From CAWBRT01 sp963832785 (GTDB lineage Bacteria; Acidobacteriota; Terriglobia; Terriglobales; Acidobacteriaceae), in NCBI GenBank assembly GCA_963832785.1, contig CAWHVF010000008.1, positions 124,001 through 188,000 of the forward strand: a stretch of DNA of 64,000 nt. The letters run 5' to 3'. The position numbers and the translations under genes were made by a program. The notes below the pieces were generated by a model, which searched no databases, had not been told where the DNA came from, and worked only from the letters and a program-made list of their open reading frames with translations. Of this stretch, positions 55,828-64,000 are shown in pieces. Positions within the stretch are counted from its first letter, which is position 1. Each line of letters starts with the position of its first letter.

Positions 55828-58386
55828 TCACTTTTCCCAGACTATGTAGTTCATCTCTAATGGAACCCGCACTTCCGGATGGTGTGGAATAACCCGTACG
55901 GTGTAATAGGAATCGGGACGGTCCGCAGAAATCTGGCCAACGAACAAATGGGTGCCTTCCGGCTTCGGGTCTTTGACTTCAGTTTCTTTTGCGATAGCTA
56001 CCAACTCAAGTGGCCGGCGAAAGACGGTCTCACCAAATTCGTTGGCAAATACCTCGACCGAGACATCACTCGGGGCCAAATCGCCCAAGCATGCCTCCAC
56101 AACGATCTCGTAAAACGCGGGACGATTTGCTACCTCCTGACGAGTTGTGTGGCGGGAAAGGATTCGTACGCCGGGCCAGGCTTGTTCGATTCTTCGATGC
56201 CAAATAATGATCTCCGACGCCACGCGAGCTTTGTTGGCTACCCGACGAGAATAGGCAAGCGCCGCCGGACGGTAATAGTTCTCGATGTACTCGTTGAGCG
56301 CGCGGTGGGCGGAGAACATCGACGTCAACTGGCTCATGCTGGCCCGCATCTTGGCAATCCACGCCTGCGGTATGCCGTGCACGTCTTTGTCGTAGAACGC
56401 GGGCTTTACTTCCTCTTCAAGAATGGTGTAGAGCCGGTCGGCATCCCGGGCGTCCTGCGCCTGGAACATTGCAGTACTTCCGACAGCCCATCCCACCTCG
56501 GAGGTGTATGCTTCTGCCCACCACCCGTCCAACTCGGAGAGATTCAATCCACCGTTGACCAGTACCTTCATGCCGCTGGTGCCGCACGCCTCCCAGGGTC
56601 GGCGGGGCGTATTGATCCACAAATCAGCACCTTGAACGAGCTTTTGCGTCAAGTGCATGTCGTAATCGGCCAGGAAAACGACTCTGTCATGCAGCTGATA
56701 TCGCTGTATGAAGTCATTCCACTGCTTGATCATCGATTGGCCGTCGTGATCAGCCGGGTGGGCTTTGCCGGCGATTATGAGCTGTGCCGGGCGTTCGCTG
56801 TCAGTCAAAATGCGCGCCAGCCGCTCGGGATCATGCAGCAAAAGCGTAGGCCGCTTATATTCCGCAAAACGCCTGGCGAATGCCATAGTCAATGCTTCCG
56901 GATCGAGCATTGAGTCTTGGCCTTTGGGTGCACTCTCGGTAATCGCCGCCGCAGCCTGCTTTTCGGCGAGTCGTTCGCGTGTGTAGGTAATGAGCTTTTG
57001 CCTTTGCGTGGAACGGAACTCCCACAATTGACGATCGCTGATTCCGGCAAGGGCATCTGCTTGGATGGGACCTGAAATCGAACGTGGCGTGATGTTTTTT
57101 TGCCGCCGGGCAAGACTTGCATTCCATAGCGATGAGGCTTCCGCCGAAGCCCAAGTCGGAGCGTGCACTCCATTAGTCACGTAGCCAATCGGTACTTCAT
57201 ACTCCGGCCAGCGAGGAAACAAATTCTGAAAGATCCTGCGACTCACTTCCCGGTGGAGCTGGCTGACACCGTTTACCGCTCCGCTCCCCCGGAACGCCAA
57301 ATAGGCCATATTGAAGGGCTCATCGTTGTTTTCCGGATTCAGCCTACCCAGTGCGAGCAACTCCCGGAAAGGAATGTGCAGGCCCTCTTCCGCGTAATAC
57401 TTGAGGTGCGATTCCATCAGTTGTGGAGAGAAGCAGTCGAATGCGGCTGCGACAGGCGTATGGGTGGTGAAAACATTGCCGGCCCTGGTCGCAGCCAGAG
57501 CCGTCTGGAAATCCGTCGCGTTGTCCTCCATGAAGCAGCGCGCCCGCTCGAGGACCGCAAATGCTGCGTGACCTTCGTTCATGTGGCATACCGAAGGGTT
57601 GATAGCTAGCTCATGCAGCAGCCTCCAGCCGCCGATGCCGAGAATGATTTCCTGGCGAAGCCGGAGCTGCGGCCCTTCGCCGTAAAGCTCGCTGCCAATC
57701 AAGCGAACCACAGGGTCGTTAGTCGGGTCATTCGTGTCTAGCAGGTATAGCCTCGCCGACCCTACCGTAGCCTGCCAGACCCGCAGCCAAAGCGTGTAAT
57801 TCGGTCGCGTGAGTTTTACCCGCACCCATTCACCGTCTTCAGTACGCAGCGGAGTTATCGGCAGTTCACTTGGGTTGTTGAATGGGAAATAGGCTTTTTG
57901 TTCGCCGCTGGAGTTAATTTCCTGGCGAAAATATCCCTGCTGGAACAGCAAGCCGATTCCAATGACGGGCACGTTCAGGTCGCTTGCCGCCTTCAGTTGA
58001 TCTCCGGCAACGTTGCCGAGTCCGCCCGAGTAAATGGGTAAAGTCTCGGTAAGAAGATACTCCATGCTGAAGTATGCGATTGGGCCTGTAGCGCGCGACC
58101 GGTGATCCGCCTTCACGTCGGTCTGGCTTTGCAGCAGGACATCTCGAAGCGACTGTTTGAACTCACGCTTTTGCGCAACACGCATCAACTGTTCGCGCGA
58201 TATTGTTTGCAGTAGGAGAACCGGGTTACGCGTGCGCCGCCACAGTTCCTGATCGAGCGTTTTCCACAATAGATGAGCCGCGTGGTTCCATGACCATCGC
58301 AAGTCCAGCGCAAGCCCTTTCAGGGCCGAAATTAATTCTTGGTAGTCGGAGCTTGTGTCGTCGAGGTGCTTTTTCATAGTTGTCAC
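55828..58386 (-). CDS. glgP: Alpha-glucan (glycogen) phosphorylase, GT35
   Basis: 852 residues of the short, DUF3417-containing type common in Acidobacteria and Actinobacteria: N-terminal 'LALDLRWSWNHAAHLLW', then 'FSMEYLLTETLPIYSGGLG'. Catalytic core: 'FTTHTPVAAAFD', 'CHMNEGHAAFAVLERAR', 'VTNGVHAPTW', and the PLP-site stretch 'EACGTSGMKVLVNGGLNLS'. Degrades storage glucan to glucose-1-phosphate. Starts at ATG 58386 or 58377 (MKKHL). The gene appears intact and native, unlike much of the window. Confidence 0.93.
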   Translation of the reverse strand: MTTMKKHLDDTSSDYQELISALKGLALDLRWSWNHAAHLLWKTLDQELWRRTRNPVLLLQTISREQLMRVAQKREFKQSLRDVLLQSQTDVKADHRSRATGPIAYFSMEYLLTETLPIYSGGLGNVAGDQLKAASDLNVPVIGIGLLFQQGYFRQEINSSGEQKAYFPFNNPSELPITPLRTEDGEWVRVKLTRPNYTLWLRVWQATVGSARLYLLDTNDPTNDPVVRLIGSELYGEGPQLRLRQEIILGIGGWRLLHELAINPSVCHMNEGHAAFAVLERARCFMEDNATDFQTALAATRAGNVFTTHTPVAAAFDCFSPQLMESHLKYYAEEGLHIPFRELLALGRLNPENNDEPFNMAYLAFRGSGAVNGVSQLHREVSRRIFQNLFPRWPEYEVPIGYVTNGVHAPTWASAEASSLWNASLARRQKNITPRSISGPIQADALAGISDRQLWEFRSTQRQKLITYTRERLAEKQAAAAITESAPKGQDSMLDPEALTMAFARRFAEYKRPTLLLHDPERLARILTDSERPAQLIIAGKAHPADHDGQSMIKQWNDFIQRYQLHDRVVFLADYDMHLTQKLVQGADLWINTPRRPWEACGTSGMKVLVNGGLNLSELDGWWAEAYTSEVGWAVGSTAMFQAQDARDADRLYTILEEEVKPAFYDKDVHGIPQAWIAKMRASMSQLTSMFSAHRALNEYIENYYRPAALAYSRRVANKARVASEIIIWHRRIEQAWPGVRILSRHTTRQEVANRPAFYEIVVEACLGDLAPSDVSVEVFANEFGETVFRRPLELVAIAKETEVKDPKPEGTHLFVGQISADRPDSYYTVRVIPHHPEVRVPLEMNYIVWEK

Positions 58387-58455
58387 CTTTACAGTAACCC
58401 TACACTTTTCCGGTCCCCATGACAGCTCGTCCCGGCTAAGGCGAGCGCTTGCGGA

Positions 58456-59097
58456 TCAGTTCGGATCATTCGCGCATTCGGGCGCCGCTGGCTCGTTGCG
58501 CGCCAGTTTCTTCAGGGCAAGCGTCGCCGCATCGTGCATCTGCCCAGGTGTCGCGGAGGCTTCGGCATCGAGTAATCTGAACGACTCCAGGGCCGCGCAA
58601 TAGGCGGCGTCGACCGTTTCGCGGCCCACCTCGAGCAGCAGGGCCGATTCGTCTGCCGAGTAGTTTTCAATCCCGCGCATTACCAGTGCGAAGCGGCAGA
58701 GCACATCAATCCGAAAAACGATGTCATGCGACATTGCCTTCAGGAGCGTGAGTTCCGGCCCGGTTAGAGAAGGATGGTCCTGATGGCGGCAGGGGTGCGG
58801 GCGATAAGCCGCGGCAAGCTGCGTGATCCGGTTCTGTTGTATTTTAGCGGCCGTTAGTATGACCCCGCGCCGCGCCCAATGCTCAATCTCGTCCAGGCAG
58901 ACCTGCCGTCGTGTGACTGCCAGCAGCCAGGCATGAGACAGGCAGGCGTCAGCCAAGCCTTCCTCGCCGGCGAGAAAGAGGGCCAGCCAATGTAATTGGT
59001 TCCGATGCTGGATGAAGACCCTGCGCAGGTCACTGGCTGTGGCATATCGGATTATCCGCTTGCTTCGATTGACGCCTTTGCTTTTCAGACGTTCCAT
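58456..59097 (-). CDS. Degenerate RNA polymerase sigma-like (ECF-type) protein
   Basis: 213 residues. A sigma-2-like helical region ('WLALFLAGEEGLADACLSHA') and a sigma-4-like region ('ADESALLLEVGRETVDAAYCAALESF') are visible in order, separated by a linker. Region 2 lacks several core-binding and promoter-melting residues, and region 4's turn is unusual, so activity as sigma factor is uncertain. It lies between a radical SAM gene and the phosphorylase gene, on the same strand. Confidence 0.6.
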   Translation of the reverse strand: MERLKSKGVNRSKRIIRYATASDLRRVFIQHRNQLHWLALFLAGEEGLADACLSHAWLLAVTRRQVCLDEIEHWARRGVILTAAKIQQNRITQLAAAYRPHPCRHQDHPSLTGPELTLLKAMSHDIVFRIDVLCRFALVMRGIENYSADESALLLEVGRETVDAAYCAALESFRLLDAEASATPGQMHDAATLALKKLARNEPAAPECANDPN

Positions 59098-59141
59098 TGC
59101 GAGACACCCGTAATTGAGATCGCCATCATTCTCGGCGAGGC

Positions 59142-60521
59142 CTATTCAAAGCTCCGCGCACCGCCCTGGAACCCGCGTTTTACCTGTTGCCAGAGCCATT
59201 TAATGACGCGCATGTCGTTGTAGCAGTAAGCCAGGTTATGGTTGAGCGTCGAAAAACATTGCTGCTGGCAACTCTTCTTCATGTCGTTGAGCTGCGCGTA
59301 ATCGAATCGGGGCACCTCGATGTTTCCCCAGTCGTAGGTTGCCGGATAGCATGGAAAACACGGCGCGAGGGTGCCGTCGGTGCGAATCACGACATTGTTT
59401 TGACCGGCCCTGCAGTTCCAGTTGGCAAAGCGCAGGTCGCCGTTCTTGTTTTGCTGAATCCCCTGGTTCGCCGACAGTAGCCCCAGCAACCCTCTTTCCG
59501 TGCCCTTTCCATCCCCGTTCCAGCCGACCTGCCGCAGATCCAGACCGGACGACATGCGCATAAAGGTTTTCATTTCTAACAATCGAGGAATGGAGTTCAC
59601 CATCTGATATCCCGACCGGTTCTTCGCCACGATCCAGTCAATCAGCTCATCGACAGCGCACCAATCCTCCGGGCCGATGTAGGTTGGATTGTTGTCCATG
59701 TGCTTGAAATGGTCTGTCTGGTCGAGCATCGGAGTTTCGTTGATGTGATAATCGGTCGCGATACGATGCTCACGCGCCCACTCCGTCAACCGCATCACGT
59801 CGGCATGGTTGTTGCGGCAGATGTTGATGTTGAAAAAGACCATGTAGCCGTACGCGTATTGCTTCTTGAGCAGATGTTCGAGGTTTGACTTGACCGGAAG
59901 AAACGCCTTCGGCAGGCTCTCCTTCACTTCCCATGAGTCGAGCGCAACGTTGAAGACGGCGGCTCCGGCATCGCCGAGCCGGTCTGCAACCTCAGGGCGC
60001 AGCAGGCGGGCATTCGTCGCGATGTAGATCCACATGCCTTTCTTCGCGGCGTAATAGACCACCTTGTGCACGAACTTGGGGCGAAGCAAAGGTTCGCCGC
60101 CCATCAGCGCGATCACTCGGCCGCCGCTTGCGTAGAGCCAGTCGATCGAGCGACGGACGATATCTTCGCTCATTCCTTTCACCGTGTTGTCGTACGACGG
60201 GCAATACCAGCAGTCCAGATTGCACTTGTACTCGACAAAGAAATACGCTGTGATCGGATGAAACTCGCCCGGCAACACTCGCGACTTGAGATACGGGACC
60301 AGCCAGCCTCGCGTTGCGCGAAGAATCTGTTCGGCCGTCCACTTCCGCCGCGCCGGCGGACGGTCCGGCCCAGGATCGGCCAACTTTTCCGGGAATTGCG
60401 GAAATACCGGCTCCGGAAGTTTCCTTCCATTATCTTTGGGCGGCGAAGGCGGTTGAGGATTCGCCTGCATCAGTAAATCGTTTGTCACGACATCAACGCG
60501 GAATTTCTCGACGCTGGCCAT
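59142..60521 (-). CDS. Radical SAM protein with SPASM-like C-terminus
   Basis: 459 residues. The [4Fe-4S]-SAM motif CNLDCWYC (Cys 100, 104, 107) follows a proline-rich N-terminal extension; 'VIALMGGEPLLRPKF' and 'ATNARLL' are core radical SAM features. The C-terminal half has further Cys clusters ('NCRAGQNN', 'CFPCYP', 'SCQQQCF'), consistent with auxiliary cluster binding as in SPASM proteins. Peptide- or lipid-modifying roles are both possible. No precursor-peptide gene is obvious next to it. Substrate unknown. Confidence 0.85.
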   Translation of the reverse strand: MASVEKFRVDVVTNDLLMQANPQPPSPPKDNGRKLPEPVFPQFPEKLADPGPDRPPARRKWTAEQILRATRGWLVPYLKSRVLPGEFHPITAYFFVEYKCNLDCWYCPSYDNTVKGMSEDIVRRSIDWLYASGGRVIALMGGEPLLRPKFVHKVVYYAAKKGMWIYIATNARLLRPEVADRLGDAGAAVFNVALDSWEVKESLPKAFLPVKSNLEHLLKKQYAYGYMVFFNINICRNNHADVMRLTEWAREHRIATDYHINETPMLDQTDHFKHMDNNPTYIGPEDWCAVDELIDWIVAKNRSGYQMVNSIPRLLEMKTFMRMSSGLDLRQVGWNGDGKGTERGLLGLLSANQGIQQNKNGDLRFANWNCRAGQNNVVIRTDGTLAPCFPCYPATYDWGNIEVPRFDYAQLNDMKKSCQQQCFSTLNHNLAYCYNDMRVIKWLWQQVKRGFQGGARSFE

Positions 60522-60701
60522 ATATATCTTGTGTCAACTCTTTTCCTTGTCGTTTCCGCAACGTCACGGGCGGGGTGCAGCCATGGGAGGTTAGCTGCAC
60601 CCTTCTCTGGGGGGAGAGAATGCCCGTTGGCTAAACCATGCGATCGCGGCGCCTCATTACTATGACGCAACACTCTGGACAATTTCGTTCTCAAAATTCC
60701 T

Positions 60702-60980
60702 CTAGCGCTCACTCACTGGTATGCCCAGGGTTTTGCACAGACAATCTGAAAATTCGCTGCCGCCAAGGAAATGCGCGCCCATCCTGTAAAGCCACAACAA
60801 GGTTTGTTCGCCTTCGCCATCCACGAAGGCCAGGTCGTGAATATCGACTTCAAAGCGGCGGTTTTGCAGCTCCGTTTGGCGCACCAACTGCCAAACCTCA
60901 TGGACCCGGGCTCCCATGAGGCGTCCCTCAAGTTTCAGCGTGAGTTTCTCGTCGTCCTCCGCAAAGGTAATTCGCACCAC
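60702..60980 (-). CDS. Small STAS-domain-like protein
   Basis: 92 residues. 'LTLKLEGRLMGARVHEVWQL' and 'FEVDIHDLAFVDGEGEQTLLW' follow the STAS pattern of anti-sigma factor antagonists, but the phosphorylatable Ser position after 'VDG' is Glu. It could act as a constitutive, phospho-mimic-like or non-regulated partner. Stands alone; the intervals either side (60522-60701, 60981-61642) hold no recognised gene. Confidence 0.65.
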   Translation of the reverse strand: MVRITFAEDDEKLTLKLEGRLMGARVHEVWQLVRQTELQNRRFEVDIHDLAFVDGEGEQTLLWLYRMGAHFLGGSEFSDCLCKTLGIPVSER

Positions 60981-61642
60981 GTACGTGACTCCGCAATAGA
61001 AGCGCCAGAGGTTCTCCGAAAATCGCGCCCGAGTTACACAGCCACATGTCTTCCAACGGGAGGTTGGGAGCTAAGTTCTCACGGCTTTTACCAGGGAAGT
61101 GCAACCATATTGCCAAACACAGGCCGCGCAATTCGTTTGTAAGCTACTGAAATCACAGATGTTGAATAAGAGAGACGGGTGGGAGTCGTTGAAAGTCGAA
61201 ACTGTTGATTGTTTGCCGACACCAAATCCCTTGATCTTTCCACCATGCCCCGGCGTGGCCGGACGCACCCTAAGCTTTCGCCAAGAGCAGCTAGTCGACA
61301 GGACTAATCATTCTGTTTTCACAAGGTGTGCGCATCCGACCGATCCCGGAAAATTGTGGCTTCTGTCAGGATCGTCAGCGACAGCATTTCCTCGCTGTGT
61401 GTTACCGCTCTTAAGGTCCATTGGCGGGAAGTGACATGATGCCTGCAACTGATTGTCGAGAGTGACATCGACATTTTCGACAGCACGATTTCTCTCATTG
61501 CACTCCTTGTAGTTTCATAAGCTTAGCCAAGGAGAGCTTTGGTATATGGGTTGCTTTCTTGTCTCTGGATGAGAAAGACAAGGGATGAATACACATTAAA
61601 TGCTATCGAACAGTACAGACGTTTGGGGCTCCGGAGGGCCAG
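60981..61642. other. 662 bp without a recognisable gene
   Basis: Separates the minus-strand STAS gene from the plus-strand TonB gene, so it should contain promoters for both. A 111-codon frame on the plus strand (61099-61434) lacks coding character and similarity. Confidence 0.45.
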
Positions 61643-62383
61643 TTGGATCATTTCTTGACATTCAAACCTTGCCTCTTCGAATCGGACGGCAGGTCAACTA
61701 AGGTCAATTATTGGGCCACCGGGGCCTCGTTTACTTTTCAGGCGCTTGTAGTTGGGTTGCTGTTCGTGGTTTCGCTGTTTCAGCCAAAGGCACTGCCTAA
61801 CCTACAGGTGAGGACATTGCTATACGCACCACCTCCGGTCGCAGCTCTGAGAAAAAGTGTTGCTCCTCCTAAGCTGTCAAAAACGCGTGAACAGGATACA
61901 GCCCGGCTGCGTGCGCCAAGCCGGATTCCGGAACAGATATTCATGCCTAAGCAGGAAGAGGCTCCGCCCCCTCCCCCGCCGGAAGGCGAAGTCGCAGGGG
62001 GAATTCCCGGAGGAGTTGTTGGCGGAACGCTGGGCGGCACTGGCCAGAGCATGCTCCCGAAAGTAGTTCCACGGGATCCCGTAGCCCCTACAAAGAAGCT
62101 TACTTCGTCTGGAGTGGTACAGGGAAATCTAGTCCATCAAGTCAAGCCCGAATACCCTGCCTTAGCCCGCCGGGATCATATCGAGGGCGTCGTGGTGATG
62201 CTTGCAGTCATAGACAAGGACGGCTACGTGCGCGACCTGCGGGTCCAGAGCGGGTCTCCGCTGCTGGCGCAGGCAGCGATAGATGCTGTGAAGCAGTGGC
62301 GTTACAAGCCGTACTTCCTAAATGGACAACCGGTCGAGGTCGATACGCGGATCATTATCAATTTCACCCTTAGCGGAAGGTAG
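61643..62383 (+). CDS. Energy transducer TonB
   Basis: 246 residues from a TTG at 61643 after GGAGG. Single N-terminal membrane helix (about residues 27-46), a proline-rich periplasmic linker ('EEAPPPPPPEGEV'), a Gly-rich stretch ('GGIPGGVVGGTLGG') and a C-terminal TonB_C domain ('VKPEYPALARRDHIEGVVVML', 'AAIDAVKQWRYKPY'). Transmits proton-motive energy to outer-membrane receptors. Followed by the carboxypeptidase-regulatory-domain gene. Such TonB proteins with long Gly/Pro linkers are common in Acidobacteria. Confidence 0.92.
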   Translation: MDHFLTFKPCLFESDGRSTKVNYWATGASFTFQALVVGLLFVVSLFQPKALPNLQVRTLLYAPPPVAALRKSVAPPKLSKTREQDTARLRAPSRIPEQIFMPKQEEAPPPPPPEGEVAGGIPGGVVGGTLGGTGQSMLPKVVPRDPVAPTKKLTSSGVVQGNLVHQVKPEYPALARRDHIEGVVVMLAVIDKDGYVRDLRVQSGSPLLAQAAIDAVKQWRYKPYFLNGQPVEVDTRIIINFTLSGR

Positions 62384-62536
62384 TTAGGGACGGCCCAGAA
62401 CGCAGTAAGGGGATGAGTCGCCGGCAAGATGAGACAAAGGGGTGTGACTGAAGCGCAAGCAGTTTCCGGTCGAGTAGACCGTCGCGATTCACGCTGGCTT
62501 CCCCACGATCCTCACCACCGACACCTTGGAGCATTT

Positions 62537-62956
62537 GTGAAAATCGTACACTTTTGTCCACTTATCTTGACTGCCGTTGCGATGACCCTGGCCGCGCCCA
62601 TGTTGGTGCAGAGTGCTGAAGTGCCAGCGCCGCAACTAGGAACGATTGTAGGTGCTGTAATCGATGTTAACGAAGACATCATTCCTGGCGCTACCGTCAC
62701 CCTCCAAGGTCCTGCTCCCAGTGACCGTCGCACGGTTGTTACGGACGAGAATGGATACTATGAGCTCCACGACGTACAGCCAGAAACTTCCTATAAAGTC
62801 ATCGTTAGCGCCAAAGGATTTGCAGAGTGGACATCGCCCATTATTGTGCTTGAGCCCGGCGAGCACAAAACACTGAAGGACTGTAAACTCCGACTTGAAG
62901 CAGTGCAGACCATTATTGACGTGAATATTTCTCCCAAAGAAATCGCCGCCGAATAA
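62537..62956 (+). CDS. Exported carboxypeptidase-regulatory-like domain protein, first half of a split gene
   Basis: Signal peptide from GTG 62537 ('KIVHFCPLILTAVAMTLAAP', cleavage after VQSA), then a CarboxypepD_reg beta-sandwich ('TIVGAVIDVNEDIIPGATV', 'VVTDENGYYELHDVQPETSY'). It stops at TAA 62954-62956. The same frame continues past the stop, through 'LKEEVKQRVFGIFPDFY', into the following ORF. In related acidobacterial proteins both parts form one chain, so a CAA to TAA change is likely. Confidence 0.8.
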   Translation: MKIVHFCPLILTAVAMTLAAPMLVQSAEVPAPQLGTIVGAVIDVNEDIIPGATVTLQGPAPSDRRTVVTDENGYYELHDVQPETSYKVIVSAKGFAEWTSPIIVLEPGEHKTLKDCKLRLEAVQTIIDVNISPKEIAAE

Positions 62957-62968
62957 CTAAAGGAGGAA

Positions 62969-63547
62969 GTGAAGCAGAGGGTGTTCGGCATCTTCCCCGA
63001 TTTCTACACTGTGTATAGACGAGATGCCGAACCACTCACGGCAAGGATGAAATTCAAACTCGCCTTTAAAGTCGTGACCGACCCAGTTACGCCGCTTGGG
63101 GTGGCTCTGCTTTCCGGGCTTGAACAGGCGGCAGATACCCCTAATTACGGTCAGGGTGCTGAAGGGTTCGGCAAGCGTTTTGGTGCCAACGCTGCCGACG
63201 GCTTCGTGGACATCATGGTTGGCGGTGCCATTCTACCTTCACTTCTGCACCAGGATCCGCGCTATTTCTATCAGGGCACAGGGACAACAAAGTCTCGCAT
63301 TCTCCATGCGCTCTCCTGGCCGTTCGTCTGCAGGGGAGACAACGGGCAGCGACAGCCGAACTATTCAAGCATGGGTGGCATTCTGGCCTCGTCCGCCCTT
63401 TCAAACGCTTACTATCCAGAGTCGAATCGCGGTGTCGGGCTGGTACTCGAGGGTTTCGCTATCGGCACCGGTGCCCGCATGGCTGCCGCTCTAGCGAAGG
63501 AGTTTGTTCTGCACAAGTTCACGCACCGTCCCGCCGATACAAAATAA
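62969..63547 (+). CDS. Second half of the split gene, outer-membrane-associated acidobacterial family
   Basis: 192 codons from GTG 62969, preceded by AAGGAGGA at 4-5 bp, so it may be translated on its own by re-initiation. Conserved blocks: 'LAFKVVTDPVTPLGVALLSG', 'GFGKRFGANAADGFVDIMVG', 'LPSLLHQDPRYFYQG' and 'SNAYYPESNRGVGLVLEG', found in acidobacterial exported proteins of unknown function. The C-terminal half alone lacks an export signal, so as a separate protein it would stay in the cytosol. Confidence 0.78.
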   Translation: MKQRVFGIFPDFYTVYRRDAEPLTARMKFKLAFKVVTDPVTPLGVALLSGLEQAADTPNYGQGAEGFGKRFGANAADGFVDIMVGGAILPSLLHQDPRYFYQGTGTTKSRILHALSWPFVCRGDNGQRQPNYSSMGGILASSALSNAYYPESNRGVGLVLEGFAIGTGARMAAALAKEFVLHKFTHRPADTK

Positions 63548-63636
63548 CTTTGATGATAAGCACGGCATTCCGTTAGAAGTCGGCGGCGGCGGCGAACCCG
63601 TCGTTTTCCACATCTATGCCGCCGAGCCCTGTCACC

Positions 63637-63840
63637 TCACGACAACACGGAGCGTGGTGTTTCTGAATGATGTTTCGTAGACATCATTTCCCACGAGTAG
63701 TCGAACTCGGCGCCGCAGTCGCAGCATACTTTATAAGTACGGTTCCCCAGCGTAATTGGCCAACTCATGTTCTTGTGATGGCAGCCAAATGCCATGTTCG
63801 CCAGCCACCCCATTAGTGTTTTCATAACGCCCTTCTGCAC
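63637..63840 (-). CDS. Small zinc-ribbon-like protein
   Basis: 67 residues. 'FGCHHKNMSW' and 'YKVCCDCGAEFDYSWEMM' give a Cys/His pair followed by CxCG, typical of small acidobacterial zinc-ribbon proteins of unknown function. Start ATG 63840 or the internal Met at 63822. The window ends about 160 bp later without another recognised gene. Confidence 0.6.
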   Translation of the reverse strand: MQKGVMKTLMGWLANMAFGCHHKNMSWPITLGNRTYKVCCDCGAEFDYSWEMMSTKHHSETPRSVLS

Positions 63841-64000
63841 TCAAGTCAGCATCCGCAAAGAATAAGCGCATTTTCCTGACCAAACATCGATCGACGCACA
63901 CAGAAGCTCTAAGGAGGCTCTGATTTAGTTCTCTGCTTTCCACAGCTACTCAGGTTAAAGTGCGAGTGAGTAGGTGGATTGAGAAGATGAGGCAGAGGAC

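Noticed and set aside
61099..61434. 111-codon plus-strand frame before tonB
   Set aside because: No ribosome site, no similarity, composition like non-coding DNA.
1..64000. CRISPR array or phage-defence locus
   Set aside because: No regularly spaced identical repeats beyond the 23-bp pair at 17.66 kb, and no cas, restriction-modification or known defence genes were seen.

Overview
The window looks like an accessory, rearranged part of an Acidobacteriota (Terriglobia-type) genome. This is inferred from gene families, not from a marker gene: a small secreted DUF5818-like protein, a TonB energy transducer followed by a carboxypeptidase-regulatory-domain gene of a type common in that phylum, a small zinc-ribbon protein and an ECF-sigma-like protein. 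Many genes are broken by single-base frameshifts, nonsense codons, IS insertions or deletions. Either this is a decaying island or the assembly contains indel errors; probably both apply.

Layout. 1-1.8 kb: an NDH-2 fragment and an intact IS5-family element. 1.8-7.4 kb: a GC-rich dipeptide/oligopeptide ABC transporter operon (binding protein, two permeases, fused double ATPase) with three frameshifts, probably foreign. 7.4-9.7 kb: a second IS5-type element inside a DUF5818-like gene whose reading frame can be restored exactly. 9.7-18.6 kb: a broken DHA2 efflux gene, a cNMP/glutaredoxin-like/TrxR-like fusion, an alpha/beta hydrolase, a mosaic of three gene fragments (adh, tolC, emrB), a class V aminotransferase and a methyltransferase.

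19.4-38.0 kb is the most interesting part. CapA-like protein, class I aminotransferase and dicarboxylate/amino acid symporter genes each occur twice, in opposite orientations, around an MmgE/PrpD gene. The two class V aminotransferase (PLP) paralogues at the outer edges lie on the same strand. A secreted asparaginase belongs to the plus-strand arm. Next to it is an operon PrpD-PrpF-TrmB regulator. A back-to-back promoter pair lies between the two arms, and the two aminotransferase genes share a nearly identical 629-bp inverted repeat. I read this as a duplicated, still-evolving catabolic module for an acidic amino acid or (tri)carboxylate-like substrate. The substrate is unknown.

38-48 kb: an MFS pump, a universal stress protein, IS110 and IS3 remnants, a GC-rich PLP enzyme, a dead serine recombinase, an OsmC-like protein, an intact IS256 element with 9-bp target duplication, and a tRNA/tmRNA 3'-end-like sequence. 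48-54 kb: a complete RND efflux operon (adaptor, pump, outer-membrane channel) with one frameshift in the pump. 54-64 kb: apparently native chromosomal genes: alpha-glucan phosphorylase, DksA/TraR-type zinc finger, sigma-like protein, radical SAM protein, STAS-like protein, TonB and small acidobacterial-type proteins.
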